The notes below the pieces were generated by a model. That model did not search any database. It was not told where the DNA came from and was given only the letters and a program-made list of their open reading frames with translations. Positions 23,195 through 35,850 of a stretch of 64,000 nucleotides of DNA are shown here, piece by piece (positions within the stretch are counted from its first letter, which is position 1; each line of letters opens with the position of its first letter). Position numbers and translations under genes: made by a program. The DNA is taken from the NCBI GenBank assembly GCA_951640165.1, contig OX621236.1, positions 29,690,948-29,754,947 on the forward strand, in the 5' to 3' direction. The DNA is from Pseudoips prasinana. Taxonomy: Eukaryota; Arthropoda; Insecta; Lepidoptera; Nolidae.

Positions 23195-24030
23195 ATTCCC
23201 TACTATTCCTATTTAGCTATCATTTTATATTGAACCGCAGTTTTCGATCAATATTAATACAGATTTCAATGAACTAAAATTAATGAAGAAATTAGTGGGA
23301 CGCTGTGATAAATGATTTTGTAGACATCAAATAATTGCCGCATAAAGTTCGTTATATCTAACGGTCAAAGATATTTATTTTCCTAAAAGATTACGTATAG
23401 AAACTAATCACTTATAGAAACAGATATAATATTAAACAAATATATAATAACCAATTCGTGTTCTGAATACTAGTAGTTGTGAAAATAATAGAAATGTATA
23501 TTACGTTAAAAAGTGCTCGCGCAGAAACAATACATGTTTATTAAGGCCTATGGCTCAGTGATGTGTCGCACGCAGTTAAAACTTAATGTCGAACTTTATG
23601 TCAATTTATACAATTTGATAGGTTGATTTAAGTACGTAATATAACATCAATATTATTTTATCGATTCATTTGATTAATATAACATTAGATACCATACTGA
23701 TGTATAGTTATAGTTTACGATTGAACCGTTGTATTCGGTTCGTAATATTAATTCCGATCTCAATAGGCTAATTAAAGTCAGTATTATGATGTGAGGCAAA
23801 AGCCTAATGAATCTGACATCAAAGCTAACAGTTATACTATTATTTCAATTTATCAAAATAGCATAACCTAAGATTCACTACCAATGTATAGCTATAGTGT
23901 TCTATTAAACCGTAGTTTTCGATCAATATTAATTCAGGTTTTAATGGACTAATTTCGAAATCGGTATGATCACCTGAAGCAAAATCTAAATGGTTCAGTA
24001 CACATCGGTAAGCACGTGATATGTATCAAG
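23195..24030. repeat. Diverged direct repeats (three copies, about 110-190 bp)
   Basis: ACCGCAGTTTTCGATCAATA (about 23234), a looser copy at about 23725 and ACCGTAGTTTTCGATCAATA (about 23910) each precede TTAAT and a CAATGGACTA-like block. The second and third also share ATGTATAGYTATAGT upstream and a GAGGCAAAA/GAAGCAAAAT block downstream. Old tandem or dispersed copies; class unknown. Confidence 0.55.
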
Positions 24031-24194
24031 TGTCGTTATGTCCATGTTATTGCAATTATCAAGCAATAATATTGAAAATGATACTATGGGTAGAATAATA
24101 ATAATGTCCTACTAGTTTAGAAGGAAGAGGACAGTGTTCTTTCGCTCAAAGAGCAGCCCGACTGGGGAAGTACCTTACAGAAGACATTCCTTTA

Positions 24195-24380
24195 TAACAT
24201 TAATAATTTTTATGCTGTGTTTCTGCGTGTGAGTAAAGTCGGGTCATCGGGTTGGGGGGTAGAGTCAGCAACACCCTGACTCCTCTAGTGTTGCGAGTAT
24301 CCATCTCCATGGGCGGCGGTGATCACTTACCATCAGGTGACCCACTTGACGTTAGTCGCCCTCCGATTAAAAAAGGAATG
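24195..24380 (+). repeat. CR1-like LINE 3' end, copy 2
   Basis: CATGGGCGGCGGTGATCACT then TACCATCAGGTGACCC, preceded by ACCCTGACTCCTCTAGTGTT and followed by an A-rich tail. A typical lepidopteran LINE 3' UTR in plus orientation. Confidence 0.6.
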
Positions 24381-25605
24381 GATTTGGAATTGAATTTGGT
24401 CCATGGCGGCCAGCCTTGCTAAATCTACGCGAGACTTAAACTGGCCCGTTGATCTGGTAATTAAATCCCTTTGCTTCTGCCCTCTGGGAAAACCATTTTC
24501 CAGTGGGCAGAATGTTAGGTTAGGTTATCTTCCAATGGATTTTCCACCCCGCAAAAAAGAAAAAAAAAAAAAAAGGTTATCTTCCAATGAAGGAAGTTTG
24601 AGTATTCTAAGCCGAACTGAAAAGCAAGATTATGAATCTCTAAAACTCGTTCGTTTCCATTAAGTAAAATACAGTTGTTTTTAAATTCTTAGCTCAAGTT
24701 ATTTTGTTAATTTATAAGCCAATGGTCAGTGGTCAACACAATTGTGCAGTAAAACAAAAGCAATTTGAAATGTCACCCAACACGAAGTCAGAGCAATTCC
24801 TTTACAGGTATGATTAAGTCTACTTTATTTAATAACAGCTTTAAATGTACTAAAATAAACCTGTCCAATAACAGAGACCTAACCATGAGATTTCAACATG
24901 ACTCGCTTATTGTGTGAAGATATTTAATCAGTCTTCGAGGTGCGAATTAATTCAATTTACCCACGCACCCCGTTATGAAATATGAATCTAAGTAAATTGT
25001 AGTTCAATAATTTATAAAAAAAAAATAGTTTTATAATTTTTTCGTGATTCCTAATTTTGAAAACTTTAACCAATTATTTAAAAAAAATGTTGATGTTTTC
25101 TATATACGTAGCGTTAGTAAAAACTTATGAATTAAGTCGATTCTAAAATAATGGTTCATGAAGTTATTTCTATTCATATTATAAATGTTATTTCTATTAA
25201 TGAAATTAATATTATCTTTCTCGTATTCTCATACATTTTGACTAGCCATGGTTGAGTGTCTAGCTATAAAATATGTATTTGTATATTTTTTTGTCGTCGA
25301 CAAATAATCACTGGGTCGACCTCTGTTAAATGTGAATAGGTATGAAACAATATGCGTAGGAGACTAATGGGTTTATAATTGAAATTATGTCTTTAATGGC
25401 CTCGTTTGTAACAATTCTAAGGACAATTGGTTGTGGCGCACTAAAGGCTGATTTACATTGCTTGTATAGTAGAGTCGTGAAGTTACGACTCTACTTCGCA
25501 AAACAAGAATGACCCCTTGCCAAATGTTACTCACCTACATGCAGAGACCTCTATATAATAGGCGATGTAAATCGTATTCGTTTCTACAACCCCCTTTTTA
25601 AACTA

Positions 25606-25858
25606 TAATAATAATAATAATACCTGGGGACAATGTCACACAGATCATCCTAGCCCCAAACTAAGCAAAGCTTGTACTATGGGTACCAGGCGACGATATA
25701 CATACTTATATAGATAGCTAAATACATAAATACATAGAAAACATCCATGACTCAGAAACAAATATTCGTGCTCATCACACAAATATTTGCACTTACCGGG
25801 ATTCGAACCCAGGACCACCAGCTTCGTAGGCAGGAGCACTACCAACTAGGCTACGGTG
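25606..25858 (-). mobile_element. SINE-B copy 2, full length
   Basis: Minus-strand copy with an (ATT)n tail, body, B box and a head ending CTAGGCTACGG. The open frame at 25645-25845 is spurious. Confidence 0.85.
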
Positions 25859-27132
25859 ACCTGATTTATTATCATTTTAAAGTATGCTTCAAATATGAGC
25901 TTTGATTGTTTCACCGGACTATTAGGGAGAGCAAGGGATCATGATGTTTTTTACATATTAAATGATATCCGTACAAAAAAATTACAGCGTTCTGTAACAG
26001 TCAGATTTTTCTATAAAATTGTCAAATTATAAGTTATAAATAACAACTATTTTATGTTTATTAAAAATGTGAGATAAATAAACCAAATTCAAGCAACAAC
26101 GGTGAGCTGTTTTAAGAATAACTAAAATTACTATTGTTATTTTGACTTGTTTTATCAAGTTAATTTTATTCCCAAATTATGAAACGCGGAATAGACATGG
26201 GAACAAGATAAACAAGCGCACTTGTAGTGCTATGAAACTTGAGTTATAAGAATAGCATCAGGAGTTTGCCACCGAAATTTATGGAAAACTGTTTGACTCC
26301 ACCAATATTATGGTCAGAGATCACAATGCGGCATCGTTTCAACTGTCACAAATTCTAATTATGAACTCACAAAAATCTGCTTTCGAGTTCACGTTGGTTA
26401 GGAAAACGTGGATCACTCTATGCAGTAAAATGAACAAACTCGTACCAAAGAATATTTACTATTAGTTCTCGTACTCAATTCTCTCTGCATCTGTCTTTAC
26501 GTGTACACTACTCTCGTGAGGATTTAGTATAGTATGTCTTTGCAAAAGATGAAACATACTGATGGTTTCGAGTTCACAATTATTTTCTGTCGCGACTGCG
26601 TGATAATATTTGCTAATCGCAATGTTTCGGTCCCAACAAGACCTCGAATTTGTTTCAGATGTTTAGTTTTCTGTAGACTCGACTAAGTCTACTAAATAGC
26701 TAGTCTACTAAATAAATGGCTAGTCTCCGTTAAGTCCAGCCTTGGCTTCAAATTAAGAGGACATTACACTCACAATGTAAATGAGGCTTTTGTACTTACA
26801 ATTTTCGTTGAGGTGCTAATTGAATATTAAGTTACTTAAGTCCGCGCGGTTGATTTCAAACTAGTTTTAATTATTCAATAATTATAACGATAGCTTGATT
26901 AACAAATCTGATCTTGAAGGCCGAATGGCTCGTATTTGTACTTGTCAATATTAATGATATGGCCAATATATTATTCTTTGTTGAATTAACTTATTAGTTG
27001 AAAGTCACCAATATATTAATTATTGGACCTGTCGGAATTCGGTCATTACTACTACAGTTGTTTAGCTATATCGGAGGCTTAGTGGATTCCTTAAAAACTA
27101 TTACACTTAAGTAACCAGTAGTAACCACAGCT

Positions 27133-27195
27133 AAGTAAGGTAAGAATACCAATATTTATCCCAATAAATGATATTCTTACTTTACTTGGCTGTAT
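27133..27195. repeat. Inverted repeat
   Basis: ACAGCTAAGTAAGGTAAGAA versus TTCTTACTTTACTTGGCTGT with two mismatches. A likely small snap-back element. Confidence 0.5.
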
Positions 27196-28682
27196 TTAGA
27201 AGGATATGATGATGATGATATGATGAATCATCATATAAGAATATGATGAGTCATCTTCTAAAGACTACTCCAAGGAGCTCCACAATGGCCTGTCCTGAGC
27301 TACCCGCATACATCAAGTCATTTTAATACTTCATTAGTTCATTATTTACATTTGTTCTTAGAGTTTCTTGTTCAGGTATAACAAATAAACAAACAAAATA
27401 AAACGGTGTTCTCATAGACTTTAAAAAGACCACGTAAATAGTCTTGACATGATTGTAGTACGAGTATTACAAGTTAAAATACATAATAAATTCTAGGTAA
27501 AGGTTGATATTCAGATCTGTGATATAATATAATAAGTTAAGTATGTTCATTTGATTCAACATGAATATAATATATGAGAATCATCGTAGCCTTATAACAA
27601 TTACTGACAAAAACATGTTACCTACCTCATAATTGGATTTCAAGGAATGCTTTGTTAGAATAATAACTTAAATATTACTATCAATTAAGTAATTAAAACT
27701 ATTAAGTCGGTCGAACCCCACAACTCCTGCATGATTATGTGAGAAACTGATGCTTTGAAGCGTAACTTATTCTCTGACTTATGGTATGGGATCATAAATG
27801 AGAATAGTCTATATGATACGTGATAATAGATTATGCTCTTTAGTGTATCCTACGTAAACGTATTTATTTATTTCTGAAACAAATGTTCACTACACTTACA
27901 GTTTACAACCAAATCGTGTAGTGAACTATAGCATAAGTACATCAAACATTATAATTATTATTATACAACATGTAACGTAATTAACGCACACCCTCAAACA
28001 CCCCAATTATAATACGAGTATTATGTTGTAATCATAATACATACACTGAATTTTTAATTTAACATGTATAGTATATGCATTATTATTTACTAAATTAGTT
28101 TCTTGGAATAAAGTTTATTTTTCTTTATTTTGTATTGAATGATGGAATTTGTATGAATACAAATAAAACTGCGATTTATAAGTCTTATTACTTTAACTTA
28201 CTGTCCATTTCAATTGGTTTTGACTCTACAGGGTTGATATGACAATAATTTCCGTAGTTTTAAATATTTTGGAATACAAAAATACCTATATAAAAAATGA
28301 TATACTTAAATCGATTCAGTAAAGGATTCTGAACAAACTATTTTCAGGAAGTACGTTAATAACGTTACATGTTGTATACACATTATTAAGAATAAATTAC
28401 AGATCATTAAATAAAATTTACAAAAGCACTTAAATTGATTTACATTATTTTAAGATATATCAGCATCTGGTTCACTGGCAATTAGGCCATTAAGCAGGGC
28501 TACAGCTTGGCTAGTGGGAGCGTACTGAGCAGTGCATGTCCTTACGTGTGGTGCAGCCAACAACCAGTGCGAGGGCAATCTAGTATACTGATTCGGAACA
28601 AATAGGGAACAACGGGACAAGGTATAAAACTAGTAAGTAATATTTCCAATTAATTTCGACTCAATATAGTGTGTTCAAGTAA

Positions 28683-28928
28683 CCTAGCCTAGTTGGTAGT
28701 GCTCCTGCCTACGAAGGTGGTGGTCCTGGGTTCGAATCCCGGTAAGTGCAAATATTTGTGTGATGAGCACGAATATGTGTTTATGAGTCATGGATGTTTT
28801 CTATGTATGTAAGTATTTATCTATCTTTATAAGTATGTATATCGTCGCCTGGTACCCATAGTACAAGCTTTGCTTAGTTTGGGGCTAGGGTGATCTGTGT
28901 GACATTGTCCCCAGAGATATTATTATTA
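28683..28928 (+). mobile_element. SINE-B copy 3, full length
   Basis: Head CCTAGCCTAGTTGGTAGTGC to tail GTCCCCAGAGATATTATTATT. It differs from copy 1 at few positions and is complete. Confidence 0.85.
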
Positions 28929-29058
28929 ACCAGCTTAAATTAACGGTTAGGTTAGGTTAGTAACAAACAAATAAGTTTATTTAAGTACAATGGGGTATTA
29001 TCGCTTCTGCAAGTATTTCCAGATATTTTATTTTATTAAACTCCAGTACAATGGGAAT

Positions 29059-29199
29059 GTACAGACGCCAGCACATCAAGCTACCCCAATCTGTTAAATT
29101 TCCCCAATTGAAAGTGAACCTTATGCTTATGTGATAATGTTGAAAATCTATAAAAGAAATTTTACAGATTGGGGTAGCTGGGTGTGCTGGCATCTGTAC
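29059..29199. mobile_element. Palindromic MITE family P, copy 3
   Basis: GTACAGACGCCAGCACATCA to GTGTGCTGGCATCTGTAC. Arms include CTACCCCAATCTGT and ACAGATTGGGGTAG. Near-complete copy of 141 bp. Confidence 0.85.
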
Positions 29200-30132
29200 A
29201 TAGGGGGACATAATGCCAAATGCATTTTCTACCAGTCAATCTTAGAGTAGTGCAGAGAGATCATGGCAGGTGTTCATAGGTATAATAAATGTATTTACTT
29301 ATTATAATAATAAATAATAATAACGAGAACTATCTATAACCTTATATGTAATGTTATAAAATAGAATTACCAATATATCCTAAAAATTAATATATTATTA
29401 TACTATTGACACTATATTATATGCCATATATATATATATGTTCTTCTGGCCTTTATTGAGTACATATCCGATCTGGTCTAAGAATTTTTAAAGAGGTCTT
29501 CTCCTTGACTCTGCAATATAACATGATTATATAACAAAGTCAATCTAATAAGGGTCCTGTCTGTATCTTTTGTGGTACGGAATTCTAATTCTAAAACTAA
29601 GATCAATCATAAAACAATGCAAAATTAACCTAGAACAAGCATAGATTTATAGTCTTATCATCCGTTTAATTAACCGTGATCCTGTAGGAAATACATTTAA
29701 CAATAGATTGTTTAATCATTAAAGAATTTACTCCCACTCTTAACGACTCAATTAATTTAATTGTTCGATTACTGGGAATCATTTTCTATTCATTCCTCTT
29801 GCAACGTTAATGAAACATGAATTACAGTTATAGCACAAGTAAATAATGTTTTTGTAATTACTGCTTAGATAAATCCACGTCTGAGAAGTATAGTCGTAAA
29901 ATTGAAGAACATTTTAACGCTATTTATTAAAATTCATTCTGTCTGTGGTGTTATTCTTTATTCTACCCGGAAGTACTGGTGACATTGCGTCTAGCAATTA
30001 ACTAATGTGCCTGTATTAACCATACGTATGGTTACCGCAGCCAGTGTGGCTATAGCATTGCGACAATGACTCATGTTGCTCTACAGAGGTCAACCAATCC
30101 CAATGCTCGTAAACCTGTATGCTTTTTTTATT

Positions 30133-30412
30133 GGAACGAAGTTCCTTATCGCGCGTTGTGAAAGGGGGCTAGACGGAAAACATTCTTACGAAAAGTTGTC
30201 ACGACACTTTTTGCAGCTGTGCGGCGTGCGCATGTTTATCTGTCTGTCTCTCTCTCTTATAGAAAGCAAGCCAGATATTTTCATTTCTATTTCGCATTGA
30301 ACAGTGTGGTGTCGCGACGATTATTTTTGTTGAGTGTATACAGGTTTTTTGTACATAATAAATAATAAGAAATAACTTCGTTCCATCCGGGTGTCCCTTG
30401 ACACCTTTCAAG
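30133..30412. mobile_element. Repeat family Q, copy 2
   Basis: High identity to 4756-5044 from GGAACGAAGTTCCTTAT to ACACCTTTCAAG, with a shorter (TC)n run. It is followed within 10 bp by a LINE fragment. Confidence 0.65.
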
Positions 30413-30418
30413 TTTTTA

Positions 30419-30628
30419 ATTCATCATATCAGCCGAAAGACGTCCACTGCTGGCCGCCCCCAAAGATCTTCACAATTGTCTGGTTGGTCTTGCGCTATCC
30501 GCATCCAGCGATTTCCAGCGACCCGCACAAGATCATCGGTCCAACTTGTAGGGGGCCTGCGCACGTTGCGTCTTCCAGTTTGTGGTCGCCATCAGAACCT
30601 TTCTGGCCCAGCGGCCGTCGGACGTATT
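30419..30628 (-). repeat. RTE-type LINE 3' fragment, long copy
   Basis: Starts ATCATATCAGCCGAAAGACG and runs through GCACGTTGCGTCTTCCAG to GCGGCCGTCGGACGTATTT. In reverse it encodes shattered pieces of an RTE-type C-terminus. Confidence 0.6.
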
Positions 30629-30686
30629 TAATTGATAATAATAATATCTTAAGACATTATTCAAACACGCTCGCCTGAGAAAAGAA

Positions 30687-30892
30687 AACTAAGCAGAGCT
30701 TGTACTATGGAAATCAAATAACTGATATACTAAACATACTACTTTTATTTTGTAAATACCTACATACTTATATAGATAATTACACCCAGACTCAGGACAA
30801 ACATACATAATCATGCACACAAATATCTGTCCTGGATGGGGATTGATCCCAGGACCTGCGGCGTGTAAAGCAAGCATTTACCAACCACGCCA
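30687..30892 (-). mobile_element. SINE-A copy 4
   Basis: Head TGGCGTGGTTGGTAAATGCT and body intact on the minus strand. The extreme 3' tail is missing. B box changed to GATCAATCCCC. Confidence 0.75.
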
Positions 30893-31637
30893 CAACGATG
30901 ACGTACGCTGTACAGATATATGAACAGTGCGTCCAGCGATGAACAGTACTAGTTAATTTATGCTGTGATAGCCCTGGTGTCTGAGGAGTTATCCAAGCGC
31001 CATAAATCTTCTTATGCGATGTGACGCAAAAGATCAAAAACCATAGCATAATTTTGAAAATTGATTATATCTAAAGGAATAATTAACTTGTAAATATACT
31101 GCAGGCAGGAAAGACTATGAAGAAGTGGATATTACTAATTAAATAAGTTATCACGTTCGAGATGTTTTCAACTACGATATCATCATTTAGTTAAGAGATA
31201 AATAGTTAATCGAAGTGTCCGGTGTATTTTTGTTTAATAACTTGGTTAATCAAGCAGTCGTTTTATACCTTCGACGAGTTTCTTAATTTTTTTTTATTTA
31301 TTTATTTTATTTATTTATTTATTTGGAAAACCAACAGCAACAATTACAAAATAATTATAATTACAAATTACAAAATTAAACTTAAATATTTAATTTATAT
31401 TGATTATTTTTGTGTCATCTGTATAACTTATTATTTTATTGACATTGATATGTACAATTAACTACATGTTGTTGTGATCGACTGTTGATCAATCATTGCG
31501 TAATTACGCTAAGGCGTTCATGCCTACGCTAAATAGACCTGTAAAAAACTATGAACTTATTTGACGCTAACAACCCCATCTCATTATGTAGGGGCGTATA
31601 ATTTGTAAAGAGGGAATACTATGAATTTCACACTGAG

Positions 31638-31737
31638 ATCACCAACCCGACCCAAGAGTAGTGATTATGGTATATCCCTCCAAAATCCTTGTGGCAAAAT
31701 ATTGTACGATAGTGGACGTTTTTCAGCAGACCCGATA
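31638..31737 (+). repeat. LINE 3' fragment, second subfamily, copy 1
   Basis: ACCAACCCGACCCAAGAGTA through CGATAGTGGACGTTTTTCAG, a diverged match to 63216-63322. Confidence 0.45.
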
Positions 31738-32000
31738 AGTTAATAAAATCCTCTAAGGGAACTATCACTAAATCATTTAATTTATATATTTCGTACAATT
31801 TAATGAAAACCTACTAAATCGAATGAACAACACAACTTGTATAAGTGAAAAAAAATATCGTGTTTCTATCGGACCTTAACTACTGCTGAATAATGAAGGC
31901 AGCTGGGACCGACACCTTAACGTGTCCTATGAACTAGAAAGTTATTAAAGCTTCTTATTTGAATATCTTAAAATCTTTTGACAACGAACACACTACCATC

Positions 32001-32104
32001 TGAAACCAAACCTGGCAGAGCTTGTACTATGGCAACCAGACAACTGATAAACATACTTACATATTTCTAAATACATATTATAGATAAAATACACCCAGAT
32101 ACAG
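32001..32104 (-). repeat. SINE-A fragment
   Basis: AGAGCTTGTACTATGGCAAC and TACACCCAGATACAG mark the middle of a minus-strand SINE-A; head and tail are absent. Confidence 0.6.
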
Positions 32105-32516
32105 ATTTTTTTTTTTTTAATGTTTGTATCTACAACCTATGGCTTAGCAGTCAGGCTCACTAACCATAAGACCAGACAAATCTTTCTATTATAAAAGGGA
32201 ATTATTGCATGTATGTATATATTTTTGGTTGAGTTACGTAAAGGTAGAATGTTAGTTACATTACAATGTAATAAATATCTAATCTAATGGCAATTAAAAT
32301 CTAAACCGGTAGCGAGTAACTAAATAATAGTGTATGCCGTTTATACAATTTGCCTAATTACTGTAACGCTTGCTTTCCAGAGCGGCGATGCAAGAATAAA
32401 GGCGTGGACGCAAACGATGAGCGAAGGCGATAACACCATATTGTCTTTATTTTTATAGTTGCCTACATTAACAAATTTACCTTAACCAAAATTTAAGACT
32501 TGGATATGATGGGTAT

Positions 32517-32760
32517 GTTGGCGTGGTTGGCAAATGCTTGCTCTTCACGCCGGAGGTCGTGGGTTCGATTCCCACCAGGACAGATATTTGTGTGCAATTA
32601 ACATATCTGTTTGTCCTGAGTCTGGGTATAATTATCTATATAAGTATGTATTTATAAAAAAGAAATGTAGTATCAGTTATCTGGTTTCTGCTTATTTTCT
32701 TGCTTCTTAGTTTGGGATCAGATGGCCATGTGTAAATAATGTCCCAGGATGTTATTATTT
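32517..32760 (+). mobile_element. SINE-A copy 5, full length
   Basis: GTTGGCGTGGTTGGCAAATG to GTCCCAGGATGTTATTATTT. The A- and B-box regions are preserved; one base is lost near CCCACC(C)AGGAC. Confidence 0.85.
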
Positions 32761-33594
32761 AATAGAATGTAATCTCGGACTATATAAAATATTGTAATGC
32801 AATACCAGTCAGCTTACGTCAGCATTGTACAAAATTAAACCTATTAGGTAAGAAATGATGAAGTTAGAAATAGAATATTAAGACAATGGGGCAAAATATT
32901 ATGACGCCACATTACAAAGGTATTTTAAATTTTCTGATTGCATCCATTATATGGATTTGTATTATTTTCTAATTATTTATTATTTCCATTATAATTAATG
33001 GAATATAGTCCGGGATCTTGATATTGATATATAATTTTATATAACTTTGTAATGTAGCATCATAATATGTTTGTCCCCCTTTTCTTTAAATAAAATTTCG
33101 AACCTCATAATGTTATAATTAGTTCTAATGTGTATGAAGCTGGTGTACGCTGGGCTTACATTTCAAAAAAAATTTAAATGTGACTATGAATAGACTAAAA
33201 CACAAAGTAAACCGGGACAAACACTGTTTATATAGCTATAATGAGTTCACTATTTGCAACCAGTCTTTGGATTGCGCTGCAATCAGATCTTATAAATGAA
33301 TCCAGTTTCCAAGATATTATTTAGACTGTTCCACAATTAAATATTACAGTTGCTATAGGACATTTAAAATAGTAACGGACAAACCAGTTTATGACCACGA
33401 TAAATTACATTACAATTAATGTCATGCACTTTTTCCACACAAATATCTAATTGGGTAGAACTTACTCCCGTGAACCCATCTTTGTGATTGTCAAAAGCCC
33501 ACTTTTTCCTTTCATTATTGACAGTGGATTTGTTACCTAATAATCGTCATTGTTTATAAAAAATATGATAGATTTAGAGCATAATAAAGAATTC

Positions 33595-33795
33595 TCACCG
33601 CTCGCTCATGCAACATGTCTCGCTCCTAATGAATCATATACAATGGCGGGCGTGTGAGAGCAGCGTAGACAGTGTGCAAGGCGCAGGCATCTATTCATGT
33701 TATATTATGTTATGTCATGGCGTGGCATAACACCGCTGTGATAGGCACTATACGGTCGTCGTCACGTGATCGTATACGGGGTGTGGGAGAGCGTA
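33595..33795. promoter_or_regulatory. CpG-containing unique island, candidate intronic regulatory element
   Basis: CGCTCGCTCATGCAACATGT through ACGGTCGTCGTCACGTGATC is GC-richer than its surroundings, has an E-box-like CACGTG and TAAT words, and matches no repeat in the window. Function inferred only. Confidence 0.25.
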
Positions 33796-34106
33796 ACAAA
33801 AACTTACTTACCTTATAGATTGTTTTAATTTTGTCGTACAATTAATTCTGAAAATAATAAAATTAGCTGCATTTGTAGAAGCCCTTATTGCGTCGCTATT
33901 AAGCCGCGGTAAATCCCTTCAAATTGTCTAAATTTTACGCTTACTTTCTAACATCGTGCGTTTAAATCCAATAAGGTTTTAAATCCTGACACCTCAAAAT
34001 GTTACTAATGTTTCACCCGCAAGATTTTATTGATATAACACTTAAACTGAGCTGTGTTAAAAAGTAAAATTGAATGCTTTTATACACACAAATCTGGATT
34101 GGGTAA

Positions 34107-34275
34107 TCTACTATATAAAAATAAGTCGGGTTTTCCTTCCTGACGCTATAACTCCAGAACGCACGAACCGATTTCCATGGTTTTGCATTCGTTGGAAAGG
34201 TCTCGGGCTCCGTGAGGTTTATAGCAAATAAAATTGATTAAATTTAACACGGGTAACACCGCGGGGTACAGCTAG
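34107..34275 (+). mobile_element. Non-autonomous Helitron, family H2, first of a tandem pair
   Basis: Starts A|TCTACTATATAAAAATAAG and ends GGGGTACAGCTAG at 34275, with a CGGGTAACACCG-type hairpin before the end. About 169 bp. It is followed with no spacer by a second, very similar copy. Confidence 0.8.
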
Positions 34276-34443
34276 TCTACTATATAAAAATAAGTCGGGT
34301 TTTCCTTCCTGACGCTATAACTCCAGAACGCACGAACCGATTTCCACGGTTTTACATTCGTTAGAAAGGTCTCGGGCTCCGTGAGGTTTATAGCAAAGAA
34401 AATTTATAAAATTCAACGCGGGAAATCCGCGGGGCACAACTAG
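34276..34443 (+). mobile_element. Non-autonomous Helitron, family H2, second of a tandem pair
   Basis: Begins TCTACTATATAAAAATAAG immediately after the CTAG of the first copy and ends GGGGCACAACTAG followed by T. The hairpin is CGCGG-GAAAT-CCGCG. The two copies differ at only a few positions, so the tandem arrangement is recent. Confidence 0.8.
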
Positions 34444-34466
34444 TAGTATATAAAAGTACATATTTA

Positions 34467-34705
34467 GAACTAGCTGATTCGGCAGACTTTGTACTGCATC
34501 AATCGATAAATAAAAGAAGTACATATGGAACAATGAAAAGGGCTGTTTTAGGGCTTTTCCGGCAATTATTCGAATTTTGCACCTTTTAAGCCTTCCCTAG
34601 AACTCCACAAATATTTAAAGACCAAGATAAGATAAATTTGTTCACCCGTTCTCGAGTTTTAGCGAGACTAACGAACAGCAATTGATTAATATATTGTAAG
34701 AGAAA
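34467..34705 (-). mobile_element. Probable Helitron or related short element, reverse orientation
   Basis: Begins on the plus strand with CTAGCTGATTCGGCAGACTT, which on the minus strand is a CTAG-type end. It runs through a body with CCTTCCCTAGAACTCCAC and TTCTCGAGTTTTAGCGAGAC, a sequence I recognise as a common lepidopteran repeat. The right end, in AT-rich DNA, is not sharp. Family assignment is tentative. Confidence 0.45.
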
Positions 34706-35269
34706 TTATTACAATAATTAAAATGATAATTAAATAAATTTTTGATAGTAATTAAAAATAGATAATATATTCCTCCTAACAACAAATGCCTAATATTTTT
34801 GGTTGATATACGTAAAGATAAGATAAACTATATACATTAGCATAAAACATAAGTTAGAATAGAATTTAATATCTTTAACTAAAGCCCTCTTCCTCTCTTC
34901 TACATTTGTTGCGCCCGACAGGGTCCATAATGATGCCATATATTATTGTAACACCTAATTGAAATTGTGGAATGCAAATAAAACATTGAGTATTGAGTAC
35001 TGAAGAACCGCTGGGGCAAGACTTAGGGTGATCGGTCTGAGTCTAACTCTTGATGCACTTCTATAGAAACCATACTTAGGTTTGTATAAACACGTAGGTA
35101 CTACCAATATTCGTATACAGGTTGTTTATCTATGGATATCTATATATGGAGGGCGTGTACAACATTTTTACTAGAAAATAAGTGATGGCTGTAATCGAAG
35201 TTATTTCACTGTTGAGTACATAAGTATATGTTTACGTCGGTCCGACGTAACTTGTGTGTACAAACCGTG

Positions 35270-35410
35270 TAATAGGCTCTCACCGTCCACTTGGCGGCGG
35301 CCAGAAAAGCTATCGGAAAATGCATAATTTTTCATCCGATTTCACAGAGACAGGCCCAACATCCGGAAACGAACGCTTCGATAACGTCTCACTTTGAATC
35401 CGATACATTT
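35270..35410. promoter_or_regulatory. Unique non-repeat segment, candidate conserved element
   Basis: CACTTGGCGGCGGCCAGAAA through ATGCATAATTTTTCATCCG and an evenly composed stretch. The open frame of 65 codons has no known similarity. It could be an enhancer or a small unknown exon; I favour neither strongly. Confidence 0.2.
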
Positions 35411-35636
35411 GATGTTTATACGGATTATTTCAGCAATCTTAGGTATTTTGCTGGAATAATCCGTTATACAGTAAAGGAATGTAGGTAACTCTTTAGTGGA
35501 GCAAACCTATCACCGGTTTGATCTCTTACAAAACTGGTGGCATCTCTACATATATTCACAAATGTAATTCACTCTATATGTGCATTGCTTTCAATTGTAA
35601 CCATTTATGTGAAGACGTAAATAAATAAATAACTTG

Positions 35637-35850
35637 TGGCATGGTTGGTAAGTGCTTGCTTTGCACGCTGGAAGTCGTGTATGCGATTCCCACCCAGGAC
35701 AGATATTTGTGTGCATGAACATGTCTGTTTGTCCTGGGTCTGGGTGTAATTACCTACATAAGTATGTATTTACAAAAAAAGGTATAGTATATGCAGCTGC
35801 TTAGTTAGGGATCAGATGGCCGTGTGTGAATAATGTCCTAACATATTATA
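35637..35850 (+). mobile_element. SINE-A copy 6
   Basis: Diverged head (GTGGCATGGTTGGTAAGTGC), B box weakened, body intact with one internal gap before the GGGATCAGATGGCCGTGTGT tail. Confidence 0.8.
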
